Shown: positions 8,687-17,170, counted from the first letter of the stretch. The stretch: 42,719 bases of DNA from Phycisphaeraceae bacterium (GCA_026126345.1 JAHCJH010000011.1:1-42719), one strand, 5' to 3'. Notes: generated by a model not told the origin, from the letters alone. Translations and numbers: made by a program.

Positions 8687-9222
8687 GGTCTTGCTCCCGC
8701 GCCGGCGATCAGCACCGCCGACGTCGTGGTCAGCGTCTGCGAACCCAGCCGCACCGTCAGCCGAATCTCCCACATCCCGGCCCGTCCGATGTTCACTGGG
8801 GCGCTGTAACGCCCGCCTCCCAGCCCCGTCAGCGTTCCGTGCTGGCGGTCCGCCGACCGAGCGTGCGCGAACACCTCGAACTCCACCGCCGCGCCGTCCA
8901 GCGTCGCCCGCTCGGCCGAATCGTGCTGCGGCCCGAGCAGCCGCACGTCGAGCCGGCCCGGTTCACCGAACCGCGCCGCCGGTTCCAGCGAAGCCACCAC
9001 CGCCCACCCCAGCTGTTCGCCCTGCCGCCGCAGGCGCGCCTCGTGGTCCCAGTCCACCGCCTTGCGGTAGTAGTCCGGCTCCACGCCGAAGGAACGGTCG
9101 CTCGTCGCGAGGTAGATCGTCGTCGCCACGATGCAGGCGTTGCCCGCCAGCAGCAGCAGGATCAGCGCGGGCCAGAACAAGCCGCGTGCCGGTGTTGATC
9201 GGGCGTCCGTCGGTGCGTTCAT
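8683..9222 (-). CDS. fixH: FixH/CcoH family protein
   Basis: A 179-residue protein with a short cytoplasmic N-terminus, one membrane helix (about 17-40) and a periplasmic domain that opens with 'GVEPDYYRKAVDWD', the FixH hallmark. The C-terminal part is beta-rich ('GGRYSAPVNIGRAGMWEIRL'). FixH/CcoH assists late assembly of cbb3 oxidase. It overlaps ccoG upstream and the SafE-like gene downstream by four bases each (ATGA), typical of strict translational coupling. Length and motif are normal for the family. Confidence 0.88.
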   Translation of the reverse strand: MNAPTDARSTPARGLFWPALILLLLAGNACIVATTIYLATSDRSFGVEPDYYRKAVDWDHEARLRRQGEQLGWAVVASLEPAARFGEPGRLDVRLLGPQHDSAERATLDGAAVEFEVFAHARSADRQHGTLTGLGGGRYSAPVNIGRAGMWEIRLTVRLGSQTLTTTSAVLIAGAGARP

Positions 9223-10655
9223 GGCCTGGCCTCCTGTCCGGCGTGTCCGGACGGGCCGAGGGTGCGGTAGCGGATCGTCCGCTCGAAGCGCTCCCCGTCC
9301 CGAATGCGGATCTGCACGTCGCAGACGCCGCGTGAATCAAAGTCCCCGCGTGCCACTTCCAGCAGTCCCGTCTGTGCCGACAGATGCCCCGGCTTGACCT
9401 CCACCGGGTTCTCGTCCAGTCGCACCTTCGCGCTGGCCGGCGACACGGCTTCCACCGTGTACGCCCGCTCGTGGTCCGTCCGGTTCGTCAGTTTGACCTG
9501 GATCGTCCCCACCACCACCCCATCGTCCCGCAGCGTGAACGGCTGCCCCCGCCCCCGCAGGATGCGGATGTCCACCGGCGACGCCGTCACCAGCAGCGTG
9601 ACGAACACACCGGTGACCACCGCCAGCAGCGCTGCGTAGATCGCCACCCGCGCCCGCAGCACCCGCGCCCGCCCGCCCGCCATCGCGTTCGCCGAGCTGT
9701 AGCGGATCAGCCCGACCGGTCGGTCGAGCTTCCGCATCACGTCGTCGCACGCGTCGATGCACTGGGCGCACCCGATGCACTCCATCTGCAGCCCGTCTCG
9801 GATGTCGATCCCTGTCGGGCAGGTCACCACGCACTTGCCGCAGTCCACGCAGTCGGCCGTCCGCGCCGCCGGCGCGGCCACCACCGGCAGCGCCACGTCC
9901 GCGCGCCCCGCCGAGTTCCGCCGGACCCGACCCCGCGGCTCTCCCCTCCCGCGGTCGTACGACACGATCAGCGAGTCCCGGTCCAGCATGACCGACTGCA
10001 TCCGCCCGTACGGGCACGCCACGATGCACACCTGCTCCCGGAAGAACCCGAAGTCGAAGAGCATCAGCCCCGTCGTCGCCAGCATCACGACGAACGGCAC
10101 CGGGTGCAGCAGCGGCGACTGCCGCACCCACAGCAGCAGCTCGTCCACCCCCACGAAATACGCCAGGAACGTGTGCGCCAGGAACACCGACAGCGCGACG
10201 TACACCGCGTACTTCACCGCCTTGAGCCCCGCCGGCTTCCGGCGGGTGCTCCCCGGCTCGCCCTCGAACAGCCGCTCGATCGGCCGGAACACGAACTCCA
10301 TGTACACCGTCTGCGGGCAGGCCCACCCGCACCACACGCGCCCGAACAGGGCCGTCACGAAGAACACCGTCAGGAACACTCCCACCAGCAGCGCCGCCAG
10401 CAGCACCGTGTCGGTCGGCAGGAACGTCCGGCCGAACAGCGTGAACTCCCGGTGCAGGATGTCCAGCAGCACGGCGGGCTTGTCGCCGATCCGGATGTAC
10501 GGCAGGGCCACGAACAGCGCGATCAGGAAGTACGCCACAGCCCGGCGTGCCCGCCAGAACCGGCCCCGGCTCGGCTTGGGCCGCAGCCACCGGCGCGAAC
10601 CGTCGGCGTTCAGCGTCGAGAGAACACGCTCGTTGGGCCGCAGAAGGCTCGTCAT
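9219..10655 (-). CDS. ccoG: Cytochrome c oxidase accessory protein CcoG (RdxA/FixG), two [4Fe-4S] clusters
   Basis: A 478-residue membrane iron-sulfur protein. N-terminal helices are followed by 'RVWCGWACPQTVYMEFVF', 'CPYGRMQSVMLDRDSL', a ferredoxin-type pair 'CVDCGKCVVTCPTGIDIR' and 'CIGCAQCIDACD', and a C-terminal immunoglobulin-like domain. CcoG acts as a cupric reductase and is used in cbb3 assembly. The ATG at 10655 lies 47 bases after ccoP; the end overlaps fixH by four bases. All cluster-binding cysteines appear intact. The start has no clear Shine-Dalgarno. Confidence 0.92.
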   Translation of the reverse strand: MTSLLRPNERVLSTLNADGSRRWLRPKPSRGRFWRARRAVAYFLIALFVALPYIRIGDKPAVLLDILHREFTLFGRTFLPTDTVLLAALLVGVFLTVFFVTALFGRVWCGWACPQTVYMEFVFRPIERLFEGEPGSTRRKPAGLKAVKYAVYVALSVFLAHTFLAYFVGVDELLLWVRQSPLLHPVPFVVMLATTGLMLFDFGFFREQVCIVACPYGRMQSVMLDRDSLIVSYDRGRGEPRGRVRRNSAGRADVALPVVAAPAARTADCVDCGKCVVTCPTGIDIRDGLQMECIGCAQCIDACDDVMRKLDRPVGLIRYSSANAMAGGRARVLRARVAIYAALLAVVTGVFVTLLVTASPVDIRILRGRGQPFTLRDDGVVVGTIQVKLTNRTDHERAYTVEAVSPASAKVRLDENPVEVKPGHLSAQTGLLEVARGDFDSRGVCDVQIRIRDGERFERTIRYRTLGPSGHAGQEARP

Positions 10656-10702
10656 GCCGCAACCACCCGTCCGATCTCACGCCGCCCGCCGGCGTGCCTC
10701 CG

Positions 10703-11329
10703 TCATTTCCCGCCCGCCGGGGCCGACTTCGGCCACGGCGCGATGACAGCGCCCTCCGCCGGCCGCCCCGGAAGGTTCCGGCCGCGCAGCGACGCCACGT
10801 ACGCGGAGACCAGCACCACTTCGTTCTGGCTCAGGTTCCGCTGCGCGGGCATGGCGCCGCCCGCCGCGCCCAGTCGGATCACCTGCGGGATGTCCGTCAG
10901 GACCTTGATGTTCTTGTACGCATCGTCGGTCATGTTCGGCCCGACGTTTCCTTCGCCGTTCCGCCCGTGGCAGGCGATGCAGTTGGCCCGGAAGATCGAC
11001 TCGGCCACCGGCATCCAGTCCGCGTTGCCCATCATCGACAGGATCGTCTTCTCGTCGGGCTCCAGCTTGCCGAGCTTGGCGAACTGCGCTTCGTTGAACA
11101 CCGCCGCCTCGCGCTCCCACAGCTTGCCCGGCGCCGGCGCGTCCGGGTCCAGCTCCCAGACGATCCAGTACCCCACCGACCAGACCACCGTCAACACGAA
11201 GATCAGCGACCACCACCCCGGCGTGGGGTTGTCGAACTCCTGGATCCCGTCGTACTCGTGGTCCGTCAGCGGCGGGTCGCCGTTCATCGGGGCGCGGGCG
11301 GATTCGGGATTGGGGGGCAGAACGCTCAT
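10703..11329 (-). CDS. ccoP: cbb3 oxidase subunit CcoP with a single heme c domain
   Basis: A 208-residue protein. It begins with the CcoP N-terminal domain ('DHEYDGIQEFDNPTPGWW', then a membrane helix at about 40-62). A linker and one cytochrome c domain follow, with heme motif CIACH and a probable methionine ligand in 'GGAMPAQ'. Classical CcoP is about 300 residues with two CxxCH hemes. Only one is present here and the sequence ends soon after it. It passes electrons from donors to CcoO/CcoN. It overlaps ccoQ by four bases (ATGA). The one-heme form looks intact, not truncated by a frameshift. Confidence 0.88.
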   Translation of the reverse strand: MSVLPPNPESARAPMNGDPPLTDHEYDGIQEFDNPTPGWWSLIFVLTVVWSVGYWIVWELDPDAPAPGKLWEREAAVFNEAQFAKLGKLEPDEKTILSMMGNADWMPVAESIFRANCIACHGRNGEGNVGPNMTDDAYKNIKVLTDIPQVIRLGAAGGAMPAQRNLSQNEVVLVSAYVASLRGRNLPGRPAEGAVIAPWPKSAPAGGK

Positions 11330-11511
11330 CGCCGGTCCTCCGGGTTCGTCGGGGTCTCATCGAGCGGCAGCGACGACCACCGCGCCGCCTCCTCGCGTCG
11401 CGTCCGCGCCACGCGGATGGCCACCAGCGCAAAAACCCCCGTGAACAGCACCAGCGCCAGCGCCGGGTACACCGCCAGGTCCATCGAGCTCATCACGTCC
11501 GTCAGTCGCAC
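11326..11511 (-). CDS. ccoQ: CcoQ-like small membrane subunit of cbb3 oxidase
   Basis: A 61-residue protein with one membrane helix (about 11-33) and a charged tail ('VARTRREEAARWSSLPLDE'), typical in size and position for CcoQ/FixQ, which stabilises the cbb3 complex. It lies 16 bases after ccoNO and overlaps ccoP by four bases. The GTG start at 11511 is supported by a good AAAGGAG six bases upstream; the ATGs at codons 7 and 10 lack such a site. CcoQ sequences are weakly conserved, so the name rests mostly on size, topology and context. Confidence 0.8.
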   Translation of the reverse strand: MRLTDVMSSMDLAVYPALALVLFTGVFALVAIRVARTRREEAARWSSLPLDETPTNPEDRR

Positions 11512-11527
11512 GCCTCGCTCCTTTCCG

Positions 11528-13861
11528 TCACGGCTTGGCGCCCGGCGCGGCGTCGGTCGCCGGGGGCGGTTTGGAGATGTCCGTCCCCAGCCGCTGCAAG
11601 TACGCGATCACCGCAATGACCTTCTTGTTCTCCAGGTCCCTGGGCAAGTCCGTCGGCAGTCCGCCCGCGCCCGCCTGCTCGCGGATCGACGCCGCGATCT
11701 GCGCCGCCTGCTGGCGTGCCATCGCCTCGGCGCTGCCGTCCAGCACGGCCTTGCCGTACGGCACCCCCAGCATCGCCATCGCGTTCACCCGAGCCTGGAT
11801 CGCGCCGAAATTCAGGTCCTGCGCGATCAGCCACGGGTACGCCGGCATGATCGACCCCGGCGTCATGTCCCCCGGGTTGCGGAAGTGCAGCAGGTGCCAC
11901 AGGTTCGACTGCCGCCCACCCTCGCGCGCCAGGTCCGGCCCGATCCGCCGGCTGCCCCACTGGAACGGATGGTCGTACACCGACTCGCCCGGCTTGGAGT
12001 ACTCCCCGTACCGGCGCGTCTCCGCGAAGATGGGCCGGATCATCTGCGAGTGGCAGTTGTAACACCCCTCGGAGATGTACACGTCGCGACCCGCCAGTTC
12101 CAGCGGCGTGTACGGCTCGACCGTGGCGATCGTCGGCACGTTCGACCGGATCAGGAACGTGGGGATGATCTCCAGCAGCGACGCGACGCCCACGGCCGCG
12201 ATCACCATCACGGTGAACTTCAGCGGCTTGCGTTCCCACGCCCGGTGCCACCAGCCGGTGGACCACACGTCGAACGCCTTGCCCAGTTCCACGTTGGCCG
12301 TGAGCTCGGACGCCGGGCGTGCCTCCGGGACGAACGCCGCGGCCGCCAGGGCCGGCGCCGCGTGCACCGGCTCCTGGAACTTCGCCGGGCGCGCCCGCCA
12401 GGTCATCAGCACGTTCCACCCGCACATCACCGCGCCGCTGAAGAACAGCAGCCCGCCGGCCAGCCGCACCCAGTACATCGGGATGATGGCGTTGACCGTC
12501 TCGACGAACTCCGGGTACTTCAGCACCCCCGACTCATCGAACGCGCGCCACATGAGCCCCTGCGTCAGCCCCGCCGTGTAGATCGGGACCACGTACAGCA
12601 GGATCCCGATCGTCCCGAACCAGAAGTGCGCCGTCGCCAGCCGCTTGCTGTGCAGCGGGGCCTGGAACAGCCGCGGCACAAGCCAGTAGATCATGCCGAA
12701 CGTCATGAACCCGTTCCACCCCAGCGCCCCCGAGTGCACGTGCGCGATGGTCCAGTCGGTGTAGTGGCTCAGCGCGTTGACCGTCTTGACCGACAGCATC
12801 GGCCCCTCGAACGTCGACATCATGTAGAACGTGATCCCCACCACGAAGAACTTCAGCACCGGGTCGTCGCTCACCTTCCCCCACGCCCCACGGAGCGTGA
12901 GCAGACCGTTGATCCCGCCGCCCCAGCTGGGCATCCACAGCATGACGCTGAACAGCATCCCCAGCGTGCTCGCCCAGCTCGGCAGGGCCGTGTAGTGCAG
13001 GTGGTGCGGCCCCGCCCAGATGTAGATGAACACCAGCGACCAGAAGTGGATGATCGAAAGCCGGTACGAGAAGACCGGGCGGTCGGCCGCCTTCGGCATG
13101 AAGTAGTACATCAGCCCCAGGAACGGCGTCGTCAGGAAGAACGCCACCGCGTTGTGCCCGTACCACCACTGCATGAACGCGTCCTGCACGCCCGCGTACA
13201 CCGGGTAGCTCGTCAGGAACACGTCCGCCGACAGCACCTCGCCCCGGGTCAGCAGGTGGTACAGGCCCACCGGCAGCGCCAGGTTGTTGAACACGTGCAG
13301 GATCGCCACCGTCACGATCGTCGCGATGTAGAACCACAGCGCCACGTACATGTGCCGTTCGCGCCGGCGCGCCAGCGTCCCGAAGAAGTTCACCCCGAAG
13401 AAGCCGACCCAGACCACCGCGATCAGGAGGTCGATCGGCCACACCAGCTCCGCGTACTCCTTGGACTGGGTGATCCCCAGGGGCAGCGTCAGGGCCGCGC
13501 TGACGATGATCGTCTGCCACCCCCAGAAGTGCAGCCACGACAGCCGGTCGGAGAACATCCGCGCCTTACAGAGCCGCTGGGTGCTGTAGTAGATCGCCGC
13601 GAAGATCGCGTTGCCCGCGAAGGCGAAGATCGCGGCGTTGGTGTGCAGCGGCCGCAGCCGACCGAACGAGGTGAACTCGATTCCCAGGTTGGCCGCCGGG
13701 AACGCCAGCTGCAGCGCGATCACGATCCCCACCAGGAACGCCACGAGGCCCCACACGATCGTCGCCAGGACGAAGGCCCGCACGATTCGGTCGTCGTACA
13801 CGAACCGCTCCAGGGCGGCGGGGGCGGGGCTGGTCGTCGCCGGCGTCGAATGGACGGCCAT
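11528..13861 (-). CDS. ccoNO: Fused cbb3 cytochrome c oxidase subunits I and II (CcoN-CcoO)
   Basis: A 777-residue fusion. The CcoN part (to about 480) has twelve expected helices. Visible ligands are a low-spin heme His in 'PLHTNAAIF', CuB His in 'WYGHNAVAFF', the cross-linked Tyr and His pair in 'YIWAGPHHLHY', and heme His in 'HVHSGALGWNG'. After a linker, the CcoO part starts around 'WERKPLKFTVMV' with one helix and one heme c motif CYNCH ('GCYNCHSQMIRP'). It reduces oxygen to water with high affinity. ATG 13861 is preferred because GGAG lies six bases upstream of it; ATG 13873 in the same frame lacks a site. It is the first gene of the cco operon. Confidence 0.93.
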   Translation of the reverse strand: MAVHSTPATTSPAPAALERFVYDDRIVRAFVLATIVWGLVAFLVGIVIALQLAFPAANLGIEFTSFGRLRPLHTNAAIFAFAGNAIFAAIYYSTQRLCKARMFSDRLSWLHFWGWQTIIVSAALTLPLGITQSKEYAELVWPIDLLIAVVWVGFFGVNFFGTLARRRERHMYVALWFYIATIVTVAILHVFNNLALPVGLYHLLTRGEVLSADVFLTSYPVYAGVQDAFMQWWYGHNAVAFFLTTPFLGLMYYFMPKAADRPVFSYRLSIIHFWSLVFIYIWAGPHHLHYTALPSWASTLGMLFSVMLWMPSWGGGINGLLTLRGAWGKVSDDPVLKFFVVGITFYMMSTFEGPMLSVKTVNALSHYTDWTIAHVHSGALGWNGFMTFGMIYWLVPRLFQAPLHSKRLATAHFWFGTIGILLYVVPIYTAGLTQGLMWRAFDESGVLKYPEFVETVNAIIPMYWVRLAGGLLFFSGAVMCGWNVLMTWRARPAKFQEPVHAAPALAAAAFVPEARPASELTANVELGKAFDVWSTGWWHRAWERKPLKFTVMVIAAVGVASLLEIIPTFLIRSNVPTIATVEPYTPLELAGRDVYISEGCYNCHSQMIRPIFAETRRYGEYSKPGESVYDHPFQWGSRRIGPDLAREGGRQSNLWHLLHFRNPGDMTPGSIMPAYPWLIAQDLNFGAIQARVNAMAMLGVPYGKAVLDGSAEAMARQQAAQIAASIREQAGAGGLPTDLPRDLENKKVIAVIAYLQRLGTDISKPPPATDAAPGAKP

Positions 13862-13887
13862 GTCGGTCTCCATGAATGGGGAGCACG

Positions 13888-13916
13888 AGAATACGACAAG
13901 ATGCTCCGGTTGTCAA
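13888..13916 (-). promoter_or_regulatory. Sigma70-type promoter of the cco operon
   Basis: Read on the minus strand, a perfect -35 TTGACA (13916-13911) is followed by a 17-base spacer and a -10 TATTCT (13893-13888). Transcription would start near 13881, about 20 bases before the preferred ATG of ccoNO. This is the best consensus promoter I see in the window. Confidence 0.75.
13895..13914. promoter_or_regulatory. Inverted repeat GACAA-N10-TTGTC inside the cco promoter
   Basis: GACAA at 13895-13899 and TTGTC at 13910-13914 form an inverted repeat that fills the spacer between -10 and -35 of the cco promoter. A regulator bound there would block polymerase. The divergent Rrf2 gene next door is the obvious candidate. 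Two more TTGTC copies lie at 14013-14017 and 14021-14025 on the other side of the intergenic region. Confidence 0.45.
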
Positions 13917-14012
13917 CATATCGGCCGCCCGATCCGCTGACGCCTCGGGAAATCCCCAGAACGGAGCCCGATTCGCCGCCCGTCGCGGCCGATTGTGGAA
14001 AACAGGAGTTGC

Positions 14013-14034
14013 TTGTCAGATTGTCGGCTATACT
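14013..14034 (+). promoter_or_regulatory. Putative rrf2 promoter: TTGTC direct repeats and -10 TATACT
   Basis: A -10-like TATACT (14029-14034) is preceded by two TTGTC words (14013-14017 and 14021-14025) but has no good -35 at the right distance. The repeats match the half-sites of the cco operator, which suggests autoregulation. Start would be about 54 bases before the rrf2 ATG. Confidence 0.4.
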
Positions 14035-14094
14035 CCCCCTTGCCCGTCGTTCGGTCCCGTGCCCCCGGCCCCGCGCCGTTTCGGAGCCCCGCCC

Positions 14095-14562
14095 ATGATG
14101 AACCAGGCCACCGGCTACGCCGCCACTGCCCTTGGCTACGTCGCCGCAGCCGGCGGCAAGCCCGTGCTCGTCAAGGAAATCGCCGAGGGCACCGACATCC
14201 CCTCGGCGTACCTCGCCAAGATCGTCAACTCCCTGGCGCGCAAGGGCCTCCTTGTCACGCAGCGCGGCATCGGCGGCGGCGTGCTGCTGGCGCGCAAGCC
14301 CACCGACATCACCCTCTTCGACCTCGCCAAGGCCCTCGACGACCCCTCCATCCTCACGACCTGCATGCTCGGCACCGCCGAGTGCTCCGACGAACGCTCC
14401 TGCCCTGCCCACAAGTTCTGGAGCGACTGCCGCTCACGCTACATCGAGTACCTCCGCAAGATGACCGTCGCCGACATCGCCGCGTTCGACCTCCGTCGCC
14501 GCACCCGCGCCAAGCCGGACGCCCAGGCCAAACCCGCCGGCATCAACCTCCTGAAGAAGTAG
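14095..14562 (+). CDS. Rrf2-family transcriptional regulator with [2Fe-2S]-type cysteines
   Basis: A 155-residue winged-helix regulator ('TALGYVAAAGGKPVLVKEIAEG', recognition region 'SAYLAKIVNSLARKGLL', wing 'RGIGGGVLLARKP'). Cysteines at 90, 97 and 103 match the spacing of the Fe-S ligands in IscR/NsrR-type proteins. These sense Fe-S status, NO or redox. It is divergently transcribed from the cco operon over about 230 bases that contain a strong promoter with a TTGTC inverted repeat, so it probably controls the oxidase. Two adjacent ATGs (14095, 14098) are possible starts. The lysine-rich C-terminal tail is not typical. The regulatory target is an inference from position. Confidence 0.88.
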   Translation: MMNQATGYAATALGYVAAAGGKPVLVKEIAEGTDIPSAYLAKIVNSLARKGLLVTQRGIGGGVLLARKPTDITLFDLAKALDDPSILTTCMLGTAECSDERSCPAHKFWSDCRSRYIEYLRKMTVADIAAFDLRRRTRAKPDAQAKPAGINLLKK

Positions 14563-14593
14563 GCGAGCCCCGCCGTGTTGCGCTCCGGCCCGG

Positions 14594-14599
14594 TACGCT
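14594..14599 (+). promoter_or_regulatory. -10-like TACGCT for leaderless start of AlkP-family gene
   Basis: TACGCT ends five bases before the ATG at 14605, a spacing expected for a transcript that begins at or next to the start codon. There is no Shine-Dalgarno between. Confidence 0.4.
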
Positions 14600-14604
14600 G
14601 GGGC

Positions 14605-16275
14605 ATGGCCGCCCCCTCGCCCCGCAAACTCGCCTTCATCGGCCTCGACGCCGTCGAGCCGGAACTCGCCGAACGCCTCATGACGCAGGGCGCCATGCCG
14701 CGCCTGGCCGCCCTCCGCCGCCGCGGGCAGTACGGCCGCCTCGTCAGTGAGTCCACCTGGCGCTCCGGGCGCGTCTGGGAAACCCTGCTCTGCGGCCAGG
14801 CCGACTTCCCCAGCGCCTCGCTCTTCGACCCCGATACCTACACCCCCTGGCAGCTCGGCTCCCGCCGCAAGCCGCCGTTCTACGCCTCTATCCCCGGCGC
14901 CGAGGTTGTCGCGCTCGACGTGCCGTACATGTCGCTCTGGTACGACGTCCCGGGCGCCCAGGTCATCTGGGGCGGCCACGACGCCGGCTACCCCCGCGCT
15001 TCCCGCCCCGCCGGCCTCGTCCGTGATCTCGACGCGCTGCTCGGCGTGCACCCCACCTTCCACAACGACTTCAACTGCGCCTGGTGGCACCCGCCTTCGG
15101 TCGAGTCCCTCGCCTCGGGCCTGTTCACCGGCTCGCGCCGCCGCACCGACGCCCTCGGGCACCTCCTCCAGCGCGTGCCGCACTGGAACCTGCTCATGAC
15201 CGTCCTGTCCGAGGGCCACTCCGCCGGCGAGATGTTCTGGCACGGCCTGGCCTCCCCCGACCACCCCCTGGCACGCACGCCTACTGCCGACCTCTGTCGC
15301 GACCGCCTCATCGACGTCTACCGCGAGCTCGACGCCGCCCTGGGCCGCATCCTCGACCTGCTCCCCGCCGATGCCGCCGTCATGGTCGCCTCGGTTCACG
15401 GCATGGAGCTCAACCACTACGACGTCCCCAGCATGGCCCTGCTCCCCGAACTGCTGTACCGCGCCAACTTCAACCGCGCCCGCCTTCGCACCGCTTCCCC
15501 GCGCGCCATCCGCCGCTGGCAGAACGCCGGCTGCCCCCCCATCATCCCCGCCGCCCACCACCAGTGGGACGATTGGATCCGCCTCCGCTTCGGCCCGCAG
15601 TCCCTCAGCACCCGCTGGCGCGAGTTCCGCATCGCCCGCGGGTGGCGCCGCCCCGCCCGTCGCATCGAAGACCTTGCCGTCCCCATCCCCCCGGAAAACC
15701 CGCGCCCGCCCGAGGCCATCGACGAGCCCCGGTGGGAACTCACCTGGCAGCCCACCGTCTGGTACCGCGACGCCTGGCCCCGCATGCGTGCCTTCGCCGC
15801 TCCGCTCTTCTACGACGGCCGCGTCCGCATCAACCTCGCCGGCCGCGACCGCGACGGGATCGTCACGCCCGACGAATATCCGGCCGCCCTCGCGTGGGTC
15901 GAGTCCCTGCTGCTGGCGTGCCGCGACCTCCGTTCCGGCCGGCCCGCCGTTGAGTCCATCACCCGCCTCCGTCAATCCGACCCGCTCGCCAAGTCCGGTC
16001 CCGACGCCGACCTGCTCATCACCTGGAACCCCGGCGTGGACGCCATCGCCCACCCCGAACTCGGCGTCATCGGCCCCGTCCCTTTCCGCCGGACCGGCGG
16101 CCACACCAGCCGCGGCTTTGCCTGCCTGGCCGGCCCCGGTATCGGCCCCGGCGAAGTCCCCCAGCGCGAAGCCCTTGGCCTGACCGCCGAACTTGCCGAC
16201 CTCCTCCGGGTGGCCATCTGCGGCGCAGGCCCCGCGGCCGACCGCGCCGGCGTTCTCGCCGCCGCCAGCCGCTGA
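14605..16275 (+). CDS. Alkaline phosphatase superfamily protein (phosphodiesterase/phosphohydrolase-like), altered active site
   Basis: A 556-residue protein with the layout of predicted AlkP-superfamily phosphohydrolases. A first strand ends in the metal Asp ('LAFIGLDAVEPEL'), followed by 'MPRLAALRRRGQYGRL', the nucleophile region 'WRSGRVWETLLCG', 'EMFWHGLASPDHPL', 'VASVHGMELNHYD', and a late metal-site His in 'GGHTSRGFACLAGPGI'. In active relatives the nucleophile region usually reads like AWTSxxTG and the second site like SDHG. Here the Thr and the Asp appear replaced, so catalysis is doubtful or different. ATG 14605 is preferred over the upstream GTG/TTG frame extension. No signal peptide is seen. 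The substrate is unknown. Confidence 0.65.
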   Translation: MAAPSPRKLAFIGLDAVEPELAERLMTQGAMPRLAALRRRGQYGRLVSESTWRSGRVWETLLCGQADFPSASLFDPDTYTPWQLGSRRKPPFYASIPGAEVVALDVPYMSLWYDVPGAQVIWGGHDAGYPRASRPAGLVRDLDALLGVHPTFHNDFNCAWWHPPSVESLASGLFTGSRRRTDALGHLLQRVPHWNLLMTVLSEGHSAGEMFWHGLASPDHPLARTPTADLCRDRLIDVYRELDAALGRILDLLPADAAVMVASVHGMELNHYDVPSMALLPELLYRANFNRARLRTASPRAIRRWQNAGCPPIIPAAHHQWDDWIRLRFGPQSLSTRWREFRIARGWRRPARRIEDLAVPIPPENPRPPEAIDEPRWELTWQPTVWYRDAWPRMRAFAAPLFYDGRVRINLAGRDRDGIVTPDEYPAALAWVESLLLACRDLRSGRPAVESITRLRQSDPLAKSGPDADLLITWNPGVDAIAHPELGVIGPVPFRRTGGHTSRGFACLAGPGIGPGEVPQREALGLTAELADLLRVAICGAGPAADRAGVLAAASR

Positions 16276-16480
16276 CAGGTCCGGGAACTGCCCCGCCTCG
16301 CCCGGCACGAAATTCCACTCCACCGCGCGCCGATTCGCCCCGCCCGCCGCTTTCTTCCTCGCCGACCATCCACCCGCCGTCGGCGTGGAGCCAGCCGTGA
16401 ACCACCCGAAATCCCGCGGCCTGTCGGTACACTCCATCGTCCTCTCCGCGGCCGCCTGCGGCTTCGCGGGCCAGACCATC

Positions 16481-17170
16481 ATGGACACCGCCTCCGGCAA
16501 GGCCGATCTGTTCCCCGCCACCGCGTGCTCGTGGATCGACGCCCAGTTGTCCGCCGGCTCCAGGGGCCGCGCCGCCCTCAACCAGTTCCTGATGCGCGTG
16601 TACGCCGAGCCCCTGCGCGCGTACGTCCTGGGCTCGAGCTTCCGCACGCTCGGCGAGGCCGACGACATCATCAACGGCTTCTTCGCCAGCCGCCTCGGGC
16701 GCGACGATTTCGTCCCGGCCTGGCGGGCCTCGGGCCTGCGCCTGCGCCGCTGGCTCATGAACGCCATGTGCTTCTACTGCCGCGAACTCGCCCATCAGTC
16801 CGGCCGGCGCGCCGCGGGCGGCGAAACCACCGACCGCCCCGACCCGATCGCGCCCGACGCCGAGCGCGACCTGGAGCGCTCGTTCGCACGCTCGGCCGTC
16901 CGCGCCGCCATGGACATGGCGCAGGCCGAACTATCCGCCCGCGGGCTCGGACAGCACTTCGAACTCTTCCGCCGCTACGCCCTCGACGGCGACTCGTGCC
17001 AGGCGCTCGCCGCGTCGTTGAGCATCGACCCGGCCCGCGCCTGGGTGATGATCCGCACCGCTCAGCGCGCCTTCTCCCGCGCCGTCAGCGAGGTCGTCGC
17101 GCAGGACGGCGCCGCCCCGGCCGACGTCCCCGCCGAAATTACTCGCCTCATGCACTCCCTCGGACGCTGA
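16481..17170 (+). CDS. Planctomycete sigma-factor-like protein
   Basis: A 229-residue protein with an ECF-sigma-like plan. It has a region-2-like N-terminal half ('MRVYAEPLRAYVLGSSFRTLGEADDIINGFFASRL', long motif at about 35-70) and a C-terminal helix-turn-helix-like part ('FELFRRYALDGDSCQALAASLSIDPARAWVMIRTAQRAF'). It probably directs or modulates RNA polymerase, but region 2 diverges from standard ECF factors. ATG 16481 is chosen because a signal-like upstream extension of the frame has no ATG and no site. The next gene follows after 29 bases and may be co-expressed. It could also be a non-sigma DNA-binding protein of the same fold. Confidence 0.6.
   Translation: MDTASGKADLFPATACSWIDAQLSAGSRGRAALNQFLMRVYAEPLRAYVLGSSFRTLGEADDIINGFFASRLGRDDFVPAWRASGLRLRRWLMNAMCFYCRELAHQSGRRAAGGETTDRPDPIAPDAERDLERSFARSAVRAAMDMAQAELSARGLGQHFELFRRYALDGDSCQALAASLSIDPARAWVMIRTAQRAFSRAVSEVVAQDGAAPADVPAEITRLMHSLGR

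Noticed and set aside
13994..14002. DnaA-box-like word TGTGGAAAA upstream of rrf2
   Set aside because: It is a single copy with one mismatch to the consensus, in a regulatory region with a better explanation, and is 7.5 kb from the skew switch.
10547..14098. A plus-strand open frame of 1183 codons opposite the cco operon
   Set aside because: It is antisense to ccoNO, ccoQ and ccoP, which carry unmistakable family motifs. The translation is histidine/arginine/proline-rich, typical of a shadow frame in high-GC DNA.
16276..16480. Possible longer N-terminus of the sigma-like gene
   Set aside because: The upstream frame extension lacks an ATG with a site and does not look like the family; the gap otherwise shows no gene.
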